Of a stretch of 64,000 nt of DNA, positions 40,880 through 52,800 are shown in pieces. The DNA is from Turritopsis dohrnii (taxonomy: Eukaryota; Cnidaria; Hydrozoa; Anthoathecata; Oceaniidae): positions 1 to 64,000 of the forward strand of contig BQMF02000233.1 in the NCBI GenBank assembly GCA_027922465.2, in the 5' to 3' direction. The first letter of the stretch is position 1. Each line of letters opens with the position of its first letter. The notes beneath the pieces were generated by a model. That model was not told the DNA's origin, did not search any database, and saw only the letters and a list, made by a program, of their open reading frames with translations. The position numbers and the translations under genes are program-made.

Positions 40880-43167
40880 ATGGCATCTAATGATGCAGTA
40901 TTCAAAAAACCTTTTGATGTACCGACAGAAAACGAACAATCCATTACAGATAGTAGCTCCAAAAAAACCATTACAGAGAAACAAAAGATAACAAAATCAA
41001 CCCCTGGTGGTAATAGCAGTGGAGGAGAGACACTCAGAAAAGTTGAAAATGAAGAGCAAGCTGTCCAAAGAAAGAAACTTCAGTATGTCATCTGAAAAAT
41101 CCCTTCGTCACCGTTACTGTAGTCATGTCTCTTCAGTTTTATCTTCTGTTTAACTTATGGGATCTTACCTGTGTGTATTGACTTGCAATTGAGGTATAAC
41201 CACTTCAGTTCCATTATTTTTTTTGTTATATAGGATGCTTGTGTCAGCATTTAGTGAAGAACAGTTGAATCGTTATGAGATGTACAGAAGGGCATCGTTT
41301 CCTAAAGCAGCCATCAAAAGAGTAAGATAACATTTGGAGTTTCATAAATAATGGGTCTACTATGTCAACATATTCTGTAAAGATTGTATACTCCTTGATT
41401 CGCATAAAACTACTTCCTAATAGTAAAAACATAAATCAGTAACAAATATTACTAAAAATAAAATCAAAGGTATGTTTTGAAATTCTTTTGGGATTGATAA
41501 TATTCTTTTACCGTGCTACGTCATTTAGGCAACTTATACTTACGTTTTGTTCGGTTTTTACACTTCAAAACATTTTAAAGTGTTCTGCCTACTTCAGATG
41601 TCTTTATAAAATCTGATAGTAAAAGAAGACCATCAGAGATGGAGTGGCTCATTTGTAGAGGTTTTGTGAAATACAAGATACACCATCACGTCCTTTGAAG
41701 CTGTGTATCGAACCTTCTCTTCACATCTTTTAAATCAGTGGAAAGCATTATTAGTTTAATGAGGTACGTTAGACCACTGTGATTACTTCTGATAATGTTT
41801 ATTGATTTTAGTTTATGCAGAATATCACTGGTGGAACGTCCGTCCCTCCAAATGTTGTTATTGCAATGGCGGGAATTGCGAAAGTTTTTGTTGGTGAAAT
41901 CAGTGAGGAAGGTATTATAATCTTATCTTTTCATAGGTACATGATATGATAGAGTTTATGGAACTGCGAGGATAGCTAGGTTAGTGACTAGTGACTAACC
42001 TAGCTATTTGGAAAGACCAATGTATGTACCTATCGATTTTTAGGGTAACCTAAAACTCTAAAGTGAAGAAACGTTACAGTGAAATGCCTCTTAAGTTGTT
42101 TGTAAGAAGGAGAAAACATCATCAGTGTTTTTTGCAGTCAGTGCGGATATCTGTCAGATATTTGCTAATGAATTTATTGTCATCGTCTACCTTTGACTGT
42201 TCTGTAAGCAAAGCGGAAAGGATGAGATTGAAATCAATGACCTTTATAAATTTACTTGCCAAGGGAAGGGATCATGCAGAGATTTCATGAGAATTTTGAC
42301 GAAGTGTTTGCATGTGTATGTTAATCTGAAATTTCCCGCCGATTTGAAATGCCCCCATCAGATTGAGTAGAACGTTCGAAAAGGTGAAATCGAAAACTAT
42401 TTTCAAATTCTCTGATTAGTTCATAAAAGAAACTGACATACCCTCGAGTAGATTTCAAAAATTTTGCAAAACAACCTTGGGGAAATTAATCCCAAATTTC
42501 ATGAATAACCATGTTATTCCTAGTTAACCACTCGATTAACTATCGGCGAGCGATTTTTCCGATGGCACTCCTAGGCCACCATACACGTGGAAAATGCAAA
42601 TCACTCTAAACTCAAAGAAGTAAAACATGTAATGTCAAAATATTTTTCATGAATGTATGTTGCGAAAAAGTGATGTCAATTTCTTTTGTAAATTCATCAG
42701 AGAATTCAAAAATAGTTATCGATTACACCTTTTCGGACGTTCTATTCAATTTAGTGAGGAATTTCAAATCTGCGGGAAATTTGAGATTAATTTCCCACAA
42801 ACGTTACCCCAAGCTGGCACATTTGTTAAAAAAATCTCTGCGAAGGAGTGCATATCTATAGAAACATACGCACAATTTCAATAAAAGTGCTCTCCGTCAC
42901 AGTGATTTTTTGACTATTTTGCCCACTGGGTAATTAAATTTCAACCAACCACGTGATAACTAGTAGAAATCCTTTAAACTTTTAGATTGGTGAAAATCTA
43001 CAATAACTGAAACCACGATGATTTTCTTCTCTCTTATAGCATTAGACGTGATGGAGCAATGGGGAGATACTGGCGCGATTCAACCGAAACATTTACGAGA
43101 AGCTGCCAGAAGGTTGAAGAAAAAATCTTTGATGCCTAGCACGAAACATCGTACACCAAAATTTTAA
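40880..43167 (+). CDS. TAF11: TFIID subunit TAF11
   Basis: Four exons (40880-41082, 41234-41321, 41812-41911, 43040-43167) join in phase to give a complete 172-residue protein. The first exon encodes a polar, low-complexity N-terminus. The histone fold begins in exon 2 ([20 protein letters not shown]). It continues with [20 protein letters not shown] and [20 protein letters not shown], and ends [16 protein letters not shown]. These are diagnostic of TAF11, which pairs with TAF13 in the TFIID complex at RNA polymerase II promoters. The third intron (41912-43039) carries a fold-back repeat and a short perfect palindrome. The start ATG at 40880 gives the usual short N-terminal tail. Confidence 0.95.
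41972..42007. repeat. Perfect 14-bp inverted repeat in TAF11 intron 3
   Basis: ATAGCTAGGTTAGT and ACTAACCTAGCTAT are exact complements separated by 8 bp. It would form a stable hairpin in the pre-mRNA, about 60 bp after the splice donor. Confidence 0.8.
42310..42795. repeat. Fold-back element in TAF11 intron 3
   Basis: The stretch around 42330-42440 (with TAGAACGTTCGAAAAGGTG and TTCAAATTCTCTGATTAG) is repeated as its complement at about 42660-42790 (TCAGAGAATTCAAAAATAG, ACACCTTTTCGGACGTTCTA). Pairing runs over about 110 bp at roughly 80 per cent by eye. It is probably an old MITE. The exact ends are unclear. Confidence 0.65.
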
Positions 43168-43459
43168 AGTACATACAACTTTGTTGAGGTTTTCAAAAAG
43201 AGAATTGCTTGTGGTGTCGTTTCCACAGAGAACGAGTTCTGCAGTCGGATAAGATATCCTTCACAATTGAGTCGCACGTAGATTATTCTTGGAGATAATG
43301 TTACAAATTAGATGAATAAACAAATAACATGTGTGCATTGAAACCGAACTTGGAAAATATAGGAAGATCTCGAACACAGATGATACAAAGATGTTTAACA
43401 GTTCTCAACTGTACTTTCTGCTTATATACTTCATCGTCGTTTCTTGAAGTTTCTTTTTA

Positions 43460-45142
43460 TTAATATTGATAATCCCTTCCTCTCTGTTGTCTCTGCTCTC
43501 TAAGTTCATTAATTTCCCTTTTGAGTTTTGTGCGTCGATTCTGGTACCACGTTTTTAGCTGGCTATCCGTCATGTTGATTTCCTTGGCCACATGCAATCT
43601 TTCTGCCGAAGTAAGATACTTGGTTTTTTTAAACAAGGTTTCTAGTCTGATTATTTGAGACTGTGTGAACGTGTTCCGGCATGGCTTGTGTTTCGGTGGT
43701 GCACGACTTTTGTATGGATGGCCAATTCGTCGAACTGAAAAGAAAATCAAAAAATCTCCAAATACAACCTCGTTTTCGAAACCAAGTTTGTCATCATTGT
43801 ACCGCTAATAGACCTTAAACGTTGAACTGTTACCGAGTTTCATATCTCACCTCTTTTTCATGCGATTCATTGTTCCACTGATTTCATTACTTTATAACTT
43901 AATAATAGTCTCTATTATTCCTAGTTCCCATTCCAATAATAAGAAACAGTTTGAATATTACAGGCGAGGTTAGACACGACAACTCGGTCACAATGCATCG
44001 TTTAAACAGAAATTCGAGATAGGTCTATTGTTTAATAAAAATACGAAGTAAAGAAATAAATTGCATGAAAAGGAGGTTGAATGATTTTTTCATGACCTTT
44101 TCGTGATTGACGTCATGGTGCTGCTATGCAACGTTGAGAAAAAAATAATGGTGTTGCCGCTGAGTTATGTAAATACTTGGCTTTCTTTATGAGATGTAAA
44201 AACTGTCATTATTTTATGTTTCCAATGGTTGAAGAACTATAAATTAGTGAGTTAAAAAAAAGATTTGAGAGTCTTTCGTAAAGTCTGAACCAGGCGTAAC
44301 ATGAAATTTCGTCAAAATTTTGTGATTTTTTCCCCCACTGTTATCTGATGTGGAAAATGTCTTGTCCATATATTCAAACTTATACACGTTTTTTTTTTAT
44401 AAGCAACACTAGTAATTTTCTCAAAAAGTTAAGCAACAGTACTACAAGAATCTTACATAAATTAGCAACATGAAATTTTGAAATAATGCAGCACTAGCAT
44501 TGCTACAGCATATTTCTTAAAATCGCAACATAGTTGCAGTTGCAGTACTATGTCCTAGACAAGCTTACACAAAGGTATTCAAGACTGGAAATACATATTT
44601 TCTCAATTAGTTCTTAGCAACAAATTAAGCAACATTACTACTAAGGTCTGACCTTGAATGGAAATGGTCTTCGTGACTTCGATTTTGGCAATGGGATATA
44701 GCATACTATGAATCCATATTTCGCATGATTTCGATAATGCATATCCGTTCAGAGAGAATGAGAAAAACTTAGCTGAGTGTTTCCATTGAAAATAAGGTAT
44801 CCTTTAATCTGTAAAGATTTTTTATACTAGCAAAAGTTAAAATTTCTGATGCAAACTCTTGAGCATACCTTTTAGTTTTTCAGGGAAGTTATCATCAGGT
44901 CTCCAGTTATTTTCACATTTGCAAAGACTGGTTAAACTGTTAATATGTGTTCCATAGTAGCTAGCAAGTAATGTTCTGTTGCACGTGTGATCATACTGCA
45001 GTCTATCCCATACCACACCTTCATACGTCACGTGAACCAGCTTCGGTTTCTCGATTTCCTTTTCGTTGCTAACAGTCTTTCGTTGGTCACCACATTTCAG
45101 TATATTTTCAATGGAAAATGACAAAGCTTTCTTTGTCATCAT
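43460..45142 (-). CDS. TLX-like: TLX/HOX11-type homeobox transcription factor
   Basis: Two exons on the minus strand (45142-44869 and 43734-43460) join in phase to give 182 residues. Near the N-terminus LSFSIENIL is an EH1 motif, which recruits Groucho/TLE co-repressors. Just before the homeodomain, GHPYKSRAPPK matches the TLX signature GHPYQNRTPPK. The homeodomain has KYLTSAER, MTDSQLKTWYQNRRTK, Thr47, Gln50 and Asn51, all as in TLX apart from Tyr at position 49 where TLX has Phe. The protein ends soon after the homeodomain (RDYQY). The start chosen is the first ATG of a double ATG at 45142; the open frame extends 11 codons further back without another ATG, so a further upstream exon is possible. 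Confidence 0.85.
43806..44030. repeat. Diverged palindromic MITE in the TLX intron
   Basis: It begins AATAGACC and ends GGTCTATTG. The right arm (GTTTAAACAGAAATTCGAGA) matches the family seen intact at 60291-60535. The left arm is more diverged (GTTACCGAGTTTCATATCTC). It lies in the single intron of the homeobox gene. Confidence 0.6.
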
Positions 45143-45175
45143 TTCAGAAGGTAATTTGTTCAGAAATGATTTCAC

Positions 45176-48100
45176 TTTTTCTACTTTCTCTTAGTTGAGT
45201 TAAAGTTTTCCGTGTATCAAAAAATGAGCATGAATTTATATCTTCCCCAGCCATCAATAGTTCCTAATTACTTGAATTAATTAAAATTCCTCAAATAAAT
45301 TATCTTTTAAGCTCATGGCGTCCAATGAATACCAACGAATAATTGAACAGATGATTGAATTCAACAGTAATACTTAATTATGTTAATTGATACCAAAATA
45401 AAGATCCTTTTGTATGTGTTGTACTTTTAAGGGGATGCTTTGTATGGTGATGTTGTTATTCGTTTGTTTCGATAAAGATCAGAAAAACTTTTATTTTACA
45501 CAATTCGAAATGTTGATATGAATTTATATGGTTGCTGTTCTAAAAAAAGTTCGGATGTTTTTAGTTTTCCATTGAGTTTAACCGTAAAGTAATGAATTAA
45601 TTAGATCACACAGATGCTTGGTTAACCATCGAAAGACAAATATAGTCTTGTTATCACGAGCATGTCGCAAACATATGTATCATCTTATATTTGTCCAGAC
45701 GTGATTTTTAAGATATATTAAAATCAAAATAAATGACTGCGCCATATAGACTGCGCCCCTCCCCGTTAAAAGTCAATATGGCGACAATGTTATTTCTGAG
45801 TCATGCTATTCAGTGTGAAATCAAGTTATGTATTATGCGGTTTCCACTTCCTTGATTTCATCGTCTGATTTTTGTTTGTACACAAAACATGTTTGTTTCT
45901 TCCAATCAAAGAAAAAAACCGATGCTTGTGCAGTGACACCAGAAAATTTGATGAAGTTGCTTTTTGAAGTCTTAATATCGACCCTAAACCCATGGTTTCG
46001 GTGGGTTTTCGAGATTTGATGTAAAAAGGTTCCTTCTGTAGGGTTAACTATTTTTCTGATAGTCACGGAGATGTGACTTGTTCAGACCTCGAAAGAACTA
46101 ACCACTACATCATGGAATCAATAAAGTTAAAATCTCAGTAAGTTCCTTCTCGCAGAAGTAACAAAATATATATGGGATACTGAAGTGAGCACACATGTAA
46201 ACAAAACAACATTCAGGTGTCATAGTTTGACCTTTCTTCCTGATTTTATCATGCGTTTTACTCGCCTGCTGAGAACGCAAAGCTATTCTTTAATAAAGAG
46301 ATTAGCACAGGTCGTGTAATTAATGAAAAGTGAATTGAGCGATTAATGTGACGCGTGCCTTATCGAAAAGCTTTGATCTAATTGACTAAAAGTTGTGCTT
46401 TTTGACTTTTATCAAAAAAATACTGTTTTGTGTTGTTTTATGATGTTATTGGAGTAGCTACTAGGCGTAATTAACAGCAATTCTGAAAGAAATGCTGTTT
46501 TATGTGATATTTGTGCAATTCTGAGCAGTTCTGTGTTTTTGTGATACGAATTCATTATTAAACATTTGATAATTCATTTCTATGTTCCACTTATCCCATT
46601 ATCAGACCAGAACGACGTACTTCCTACTTCCTTCCTAAAAGTGAATTATTTTGTGATATACCATTATACATTTGGAGACATTGTTTGTCGAGACAGTCTG
46701 TGACTCTCGACGTGTCTTTTTAACGCCACTCTCCTCCTCTGTTCGATAAATGATCTCCAATTTGTTGAAGTAATAAAAATCCTAAAGATATTCAAGGCTA
46801 GTTTGGTATGTCACGAACCATACGATAAGATCTTTTTTCGTGTTATAGTCTTACAATTTGGTTGGTAGGTTCTTGCGTTTTTATATACACAGAAATGACT
46901 GGTTTATACATTAGAACAAAGAAAGAACACTGGCAGCGACCATGGGTTACAAGTTCTTTCATCAGAGGGTTTCACAGCTTGTTGAATGAAGATTGAAATT
47001 ATCTAACTTTTCCAGGTTCTCCAGGCCATGTTTCAGGAAAGTCCTTAACTCCCCAAATCAAGTGTTCCTTCATTCTTGAAGTAAAAAAGTGAAAAAGCAA
47101 TCTTTTACATACGGATGGCTCCGAGGGGATTTTTTTTACTTCTCACAATAAATTTTCAAATCTCTTTTTTTTCTCACGAATAATTTTTTAAAATTCTCAT
47201 ATTTTTTTCATCTTCTTTCACTCTTCTCTTTCTGTTATTTTTTTTCTTTCTTTCTTTTTTTTTTATTTTACTTCGTCCTCTTTTTCACTTCTTACTTTTT
47301 TCTTAACGGTTCTTACATTTTAACTTACTGATGACTCTACACAACGATTAAAACAAGATGGCTGACCCTCTGTGATCCCAGAAACAATCAAAAACTACTT
47401 TCTTGAAGGTTTATCTTACTTAGAAATAATTGTGTTTTTAAAAGTACATACAGGCATGGATATGCGATGAGTTAGTCTTAGTCTACACTGAAAAGATATT
47501 TAGAAAGGAAAGATTGCGAAAACGCTCAACCGGTGATCAACGCAGCTCAGAAGAAGAGATAATGAAAAGACTGATTTGTAGACGTGGAGATGTTAGCAGA
47601 ATTTTGAAGGCTTCACTGACGAATGTACATTACATCTGGCCCAAATTTCGTTTGACATATAGATGGTCACGGTCGTATAGATCACCACCGAAAGTCGATT
47701 ATTTAAGTAGCAAGAAATCAAGGTTGTTGCAATGAGGTGAACATTGGACATTTTTGAAAAAGTGGAATTATGTGGAATATGGTCATAGACATTTTGACGA
47801 TTTTACCTTACCAATCTACATAAGCCTTTCTTAGTTTAATGAAAAACAAACCAATAAACAGTCACATGAAAATGTTGCATCATGAAAATGTTGCTGTTAC
47901 CATCACACCTGAAGAAGGGAAATAGTCATTTATTAAAAATTATCATTTATTAAAAAACTGAATTATGACTAAAGTACAATAGGAATAGATATTGAGTACA
48001 GATTCACTAAATTCAAGCAGAGACTACCTTAAAAGCCTAAGACCTATTCATGAACCTCCACAAGCATGCAACTCACCCGCCATTTTAATTAAGTACGCTC

Positions 48101-48554
48101 GTTCCTCATCTCCTTAAAGTGAAAACATTTCCGAGAAGTGAAAATAAAATCAAGAAGTCAAAAAAAATCGCAGGAAGTAAAACAAAGCAAGAACAAAACG
48201 TGATTTTTAGGAGCCATTCTACACATAAATAATTTCTTGGATCATTCGCGAATCTTCTCGCCTCCGGCCCTCACTTACAAAAAAAAAAAAAAAAAGTTTC
48301 GTGAACTTCATTCATGCTGTTTATGTCGGTGGCATCATACCTTTCTCCGTAAAACCAGGAATATTCACCTTATAATAAAACAGCAAAAACAGCAACAGTT
48401 TGATCAAAACACTTGTCACGTGTTTTCAATGAAGTTGGTCGGCACAACTTCAAGAAGCACACCTCAACGATTATTCCCAGTATTCTAATCAAAAGCAAAT
48501 AGGTTGGAATGTTAAAATTTGTGACCTAGATTGATACATAAACATTTTTCTGCT
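45176..48554. other. Long intergenic region
   Basis: No recognisable gene. One minus-strand open stretch at about 46053-45837 reads KSNFIKFSGVTAQASVFFFD and ends KSDDEIKEVETA with a stop. It follows a possible acceptor (ACTATCAG) and could be a terminal exon, but no domain is recognised. T-rich low-complexity sequence lies at 47120-47280, and an A run at 48279-48294. Confidence 0.35.
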
Positions 48555-49160
48555 AATACAACGTTACCGACAAAATGACTTCCAAATTCAAAATCAGCAC
48601 CATCCAATTGTGCTTTGTGCAAATTTTTATGATAATCGGAGAAACTTTGAATTTTGGTCCAAATTTGGCCCGAATTACCCAATTCTCGTCAAATCTGACA
48701 ATATGGTTGTCAAATTCGAAATCAGCACCTTTCAACCGTGCTTTATGGTCCAAACTTTGCGCTAATTCTCCAATTTCAGTCAAATCTGACAAAATCATTG
48801 CAGAGTTCGAAATCAGTGCCTTTTTGTGCTTTGTGGAAGGTTTTGGTGAAAATTGGATAACTTTCGAAATTTGGTCCAAATTTGGCCCGAATCCCCAATT
48901 TTAGTCAAATCTGACTAAATTCTGGGATTCTGGTAAAATTCGAAATCAGCACCTTTCAAAATGTGGTTCGTACAAATTTTTTGTGAAACTTTTGAAATTT
49001 CGTCCAAATTTGGCCCGAATTCCCCAATTTTAGTCAAGTCTGACAAAATCATTGTCAAATTTGAAATCAGCACTTTTCAATTGTGCTTTGTGCAAATTTT
49101 TATGAAAATTGGTGAACTAAAACTCCGCATTTGGCAAAAATTGGGAATTCTCCACCACAG
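48555..49160 (+). repeat. 128-bp tandem repeat array 3 (about five units)
   Basis: Units carry GGTCCAAATTTGGCCCGAAT, TCAAATCTGACAAAAT and AAATCAGCACCTTTCAA at a spacing of about 127-128 bp where measured (48862 to about 48989). It is the same family and orientation as arrays 1 and 2, and its units are closest to those of array 2. Confidence 0.85.
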
Positions 49161-49449
49161 TTGTCCTACCTAACCAATATAAAACTATGTGTTTTCTAAA
49201 ATGACTCGCTGATGGCTGCTGTATATTTGTACATTTGTGTATATTTGTTTAATTTGCAGGGACGACGGAAGGTCATTTTAGGTGGTACGGCGAGCGAAAC
49301 CCGCGAAGCACCCGTAGGGCACTAAGCGGGTCATATGCAGCTGGGGGCTTTAAAAAAATTTTGATTTTTAAGGGAATTGAGAGACCAAAACGAACGAAAA
49401 CAAGCTCTTATTTATAGTTTTTATTTTGCAAGAAAACTGTTTCAAACAG

Positions 49450-49596
49450 CAGTGGCGGATTTAGAGGTATGTCGAAATTTGTGTAGGAGAGTGTTAGCAA
49501 TCTAACCATAAAAGAAAAGTGTTCAAATAATCCCATTGGAAATATAAATTGAATTTCTCCTACACAAATTTCGACATACCTCTAAATCCGCCACTG
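49450..49596. mobile_element. Palindromic hAT-type MITE (CAGTGGCG ends)
   Basis: CAGTGGCGGATTTAGAGGTA at the left and its exact complement at the right form arms of about 42 bp, continuing through TGTCGAAATTTGTGTAGGAGA. AACAG is repeated directly at 49445-49449 and 49597-49601. The whole element is 147 bp and encodes nothing. Confidence 0.85.
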
Positions 49597-49892
49597 AACA
49601 GGGTATAGGGAAAAAATGTCATGACTGATAAATAAATTACACGCTTTTTTTTATATAAGAACCAGTAAAATCTGACCTGAGGCTGGCTGTTCTTATTTTT
49701 TGAGCCTTTTTGAGGCTGAATTGTTCCTATTTTGTTCTTAGCTTTAAGAACAAAGTTTCAGATTTCAGCCTCATTTTGTTCTTACTTATGGAGCTTCCAG
49801 TAAAAGAAAAAATAAATTATTATTATTATTATTTACGAAATACAATTCGCAGGCTTCCAAAGCCTCTATGAATCGCTCATTGTTAGGTTAGG

Positions 49893-52800
49893 TCATACGT
49901 ATCGTTGTTGCATCCAATGCTCGTCTAAATTGCGTTTGAATTCGCCAATGCTCTTTGCATGGGCAACAGATTTTGGTAGTTCGTTCCATGTTTTTACAGC
50001 ACGGTGGTAAAACGAGTTGGTTTCTACCCCACGAATCCCGTCTTTCGGCGTCTGTCTTTCAATTTGATTTTCATGCTTCCTACTCGGTCGTGTTGTACGT
50101 TTGAATTTGCTAGACAATATTTCGGCGTCGTAATTGTGGAAGTGCTTAAAGAGCTCAATCATATCACCACAGGCTCGACGGTACTTCAGGGACGGAAGGT
50201 TCAAATTCCGGAGACGTGTTGCATAGTCAAGATAAGAGAACCCATCAATGAACCTTGTGGCGCGACGTTGAACGTTTTCTACAGTGTTGATATCTTTCAG
50301 CAAGTGTGGACTCCATACTGACTGCCCGTATTCGAGATGCGGTCTTACAAATGATGTGAAGAGTTTAACAAATAGATTGCCATCCAGAAAGCTAAAACTT
50401 CGCCGTATTAATCCCATCATTGCATTAGCCTTCTTTATTTTCTCAGCCATATGCGCTTGAAAATTTAACTCACTGTCCAATAAAACTCCAAGATCTTTTT
50501 CTATGGACGTTGTTTCTAGTTTGTGACCATTTAGCGTGTAGGGGTAGGTACATTTAATGTTTCGAGGTTTACCAAGGTGGAGAACGTGGCACTTTTTGTT
50601 GTTAAATTGAAGGAGCCACTTTCTTGACCATTCTTCTAAGCAGTTGATATCATCTTGTAGTAGTTTCGCTTCATCGTTTGAATTTACCTCTTTCATAAGC
50701 TTCGTGTCATCAGCGAATAAAAATATGTTGGATTTGACATTATCAGGTAGGTCATTGATATAAATGATAAAAAGTAAGGGACCGAGAACACTTCCTTGCG
50801 GTATTCCACTCAATACTTCTGCTGGCTCAGAATCAGTTCCATTAACTCTTACTACTTGTAGCCGATTTGAAAGAAACGCCTTTATCCATAGTAGCATGTT
50901 TCCTTGAATGCCATACGCTTCGAGTTTTTTTAACAGTCTTTTATGTGGGACGGTATCAAACGCTTTGGCGAAATCAAAGTATATAGCATCAACGATTCCC
51001 CCTTTTCCAATAATTTCGGTACATTTATCCAAGTATAATAACAACTGAGTTGTTGTTGAGCGTCCTTTTATGAAACCATGTTGGTATTTCGACACAAGAT
51101 TCAAGTTCCTCAGATGACTAACGATGGAATTTTTTATCAAAGTTTCCATAATTTTGCAAACAATGGATGTTAAGCTTATCGGCCTGTAGTTTTCTGCAAT
51201 ATTTTTTGGTCCTTTTTTGTATATCGGGGAGACAATGGCTTTCTTCCAGTCGTGAGGTACGCGTCCTTCAGCAAGTGTCTTTCGGTAAAGAAGAGTGAGT
51301 GGGGATACGATGTAGTTTTTAAGTTCAATTAGCATCATTGGGTGTATTTCATCTGGTCCACAGGATTTGTTGGGGCTAAGTTTAAGAATAACCGACATGA
51401 CATCTTCTTCGGAAATTTTGAGGTTAGATAATTTCTCTCGTGTTTGTTGTTCGAGTGTTGGAATTATTGTATCTTTTTCTTTCGTGAAGACGCTGACAAA
51501 TTGTCGCTGCAGAATATTAGCTTTCTCTTTGTCTTCGAATTTGATGGACTTCTCGTCAGCAGCGTTGCTCAGAAGAGGTGCTACGCCAGTTTTCGTCTTG
51601 AGTTTGCTTCGTGTATACGCCCAGAACCTTTTAGGATTTTTCGTTGCTTCATCAGCAATGCCTTTTTCGAATGATCGCTTTTCTTTTCGGATTAATCCCC
51701 TAACTTTGTTCCGTTCTTTAGTGTACGCATTGCGGTTGGCTATGGTAATCACACCAAGATTATCTTTTTTTGACATCCATCGTCTAAACAGTGTACGCTT
51801 ATTTTTTATTGATGTTCGGAGTGATTGAGATATGGGGATGCTGCCTTTTAGATTCCATTTTGCTGCACCTTTACTAACAGGTACAAAACGATTTCGCAGA
51901 TCCATTAACTTTTCCTTGAGTGCGTTCCAAATTTCTTCTACTTTTTTGTTTTTGTTTTTGGCTACAAAGGTGTTACTCCAAGACGAAGTCTCAAGCTCTT
52001 CTCGCATAGAATTGTAATTTGCTTTGTGATAAACATGCCGCTTTCCAACTGTGGAGTAGTCTAAGTAACAGTGATAATTAAAAGAGATCACAGAGTGGTC
52101 ACTTTTGCCAAGCGGTGCCTGATGATCTATGTTTGAAACTTGCATTAATTCGTCAGTTAGTATCAGGTCGATTAAGGATGGATTGTCTGTTCCACGTTGT
52201 CGCGTCGCTTCTTTTACGTGTTGAAAAAGATAACAGTCACGTACAGTCTCGATAAAATTCGATTCCTTACTTTCTTCATTGCAGTTGGTAGTCATGTTCC
52301 GCCAGTTGATACGCCTGAAGTTATAGTCGCCAACAAAGCATTTATGAGTATACTTTTTCCTACCACATACAGTCTTGAGTAATTCATTCAATTTTTTGTT
52401 GTTCTCTTCAGCACCAGTGCGAGGGGTGGGACTGCGATACATGCAACCAAACAAGAGCAAATCTCCAGCGTGAAGCTTTATTTCTAGTAAACAGACTTCT
52501 TCGAATTTGTTTGGGACTTTAATTTGTATCACTGAATTTGATATTGATGAGTGGGTGTAGATAGCAATACCGCGACCAATAGTTGAATCTGCTTCCAAAT
52601 TAACGTGGTGGAATGTGTAATTGGGTATATCGTAGTCTTGGCCCATGCGCTCGCTTCCATTTTTCGGTTTCATTTCGCAGATTGCAATAATATGTGGCTT
52701 AGACTTTTGTACGCGATCTAAAAGTTCGACTTTCTTCGATGCTGTGAATTGATCTGCGTTGGTGTATAGAATGCGAAGAGAGTGGTGCTTATTGCTAAGA

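Noticed and set aside
48237..48488. Possible reverse transcriptase YxDD-like stretch (LHSCCLCRWHHTF)
   Set aside because: The core motif is not intact in any frame and no neighbouring RT blocks were found.
48553..48904. Open frames of 100-110 codons on both strands
   Set aside because: They lie within 128-bp tandem repeats whose unit is open in several frames. The same false proteins appear at each array.
51367..51828. Plus-strand open frames inside the LINE ORF2 region
   Set aside because: Shadows of the long minus-strand ORF2, which carries ordered endonuclease and RT motifs.
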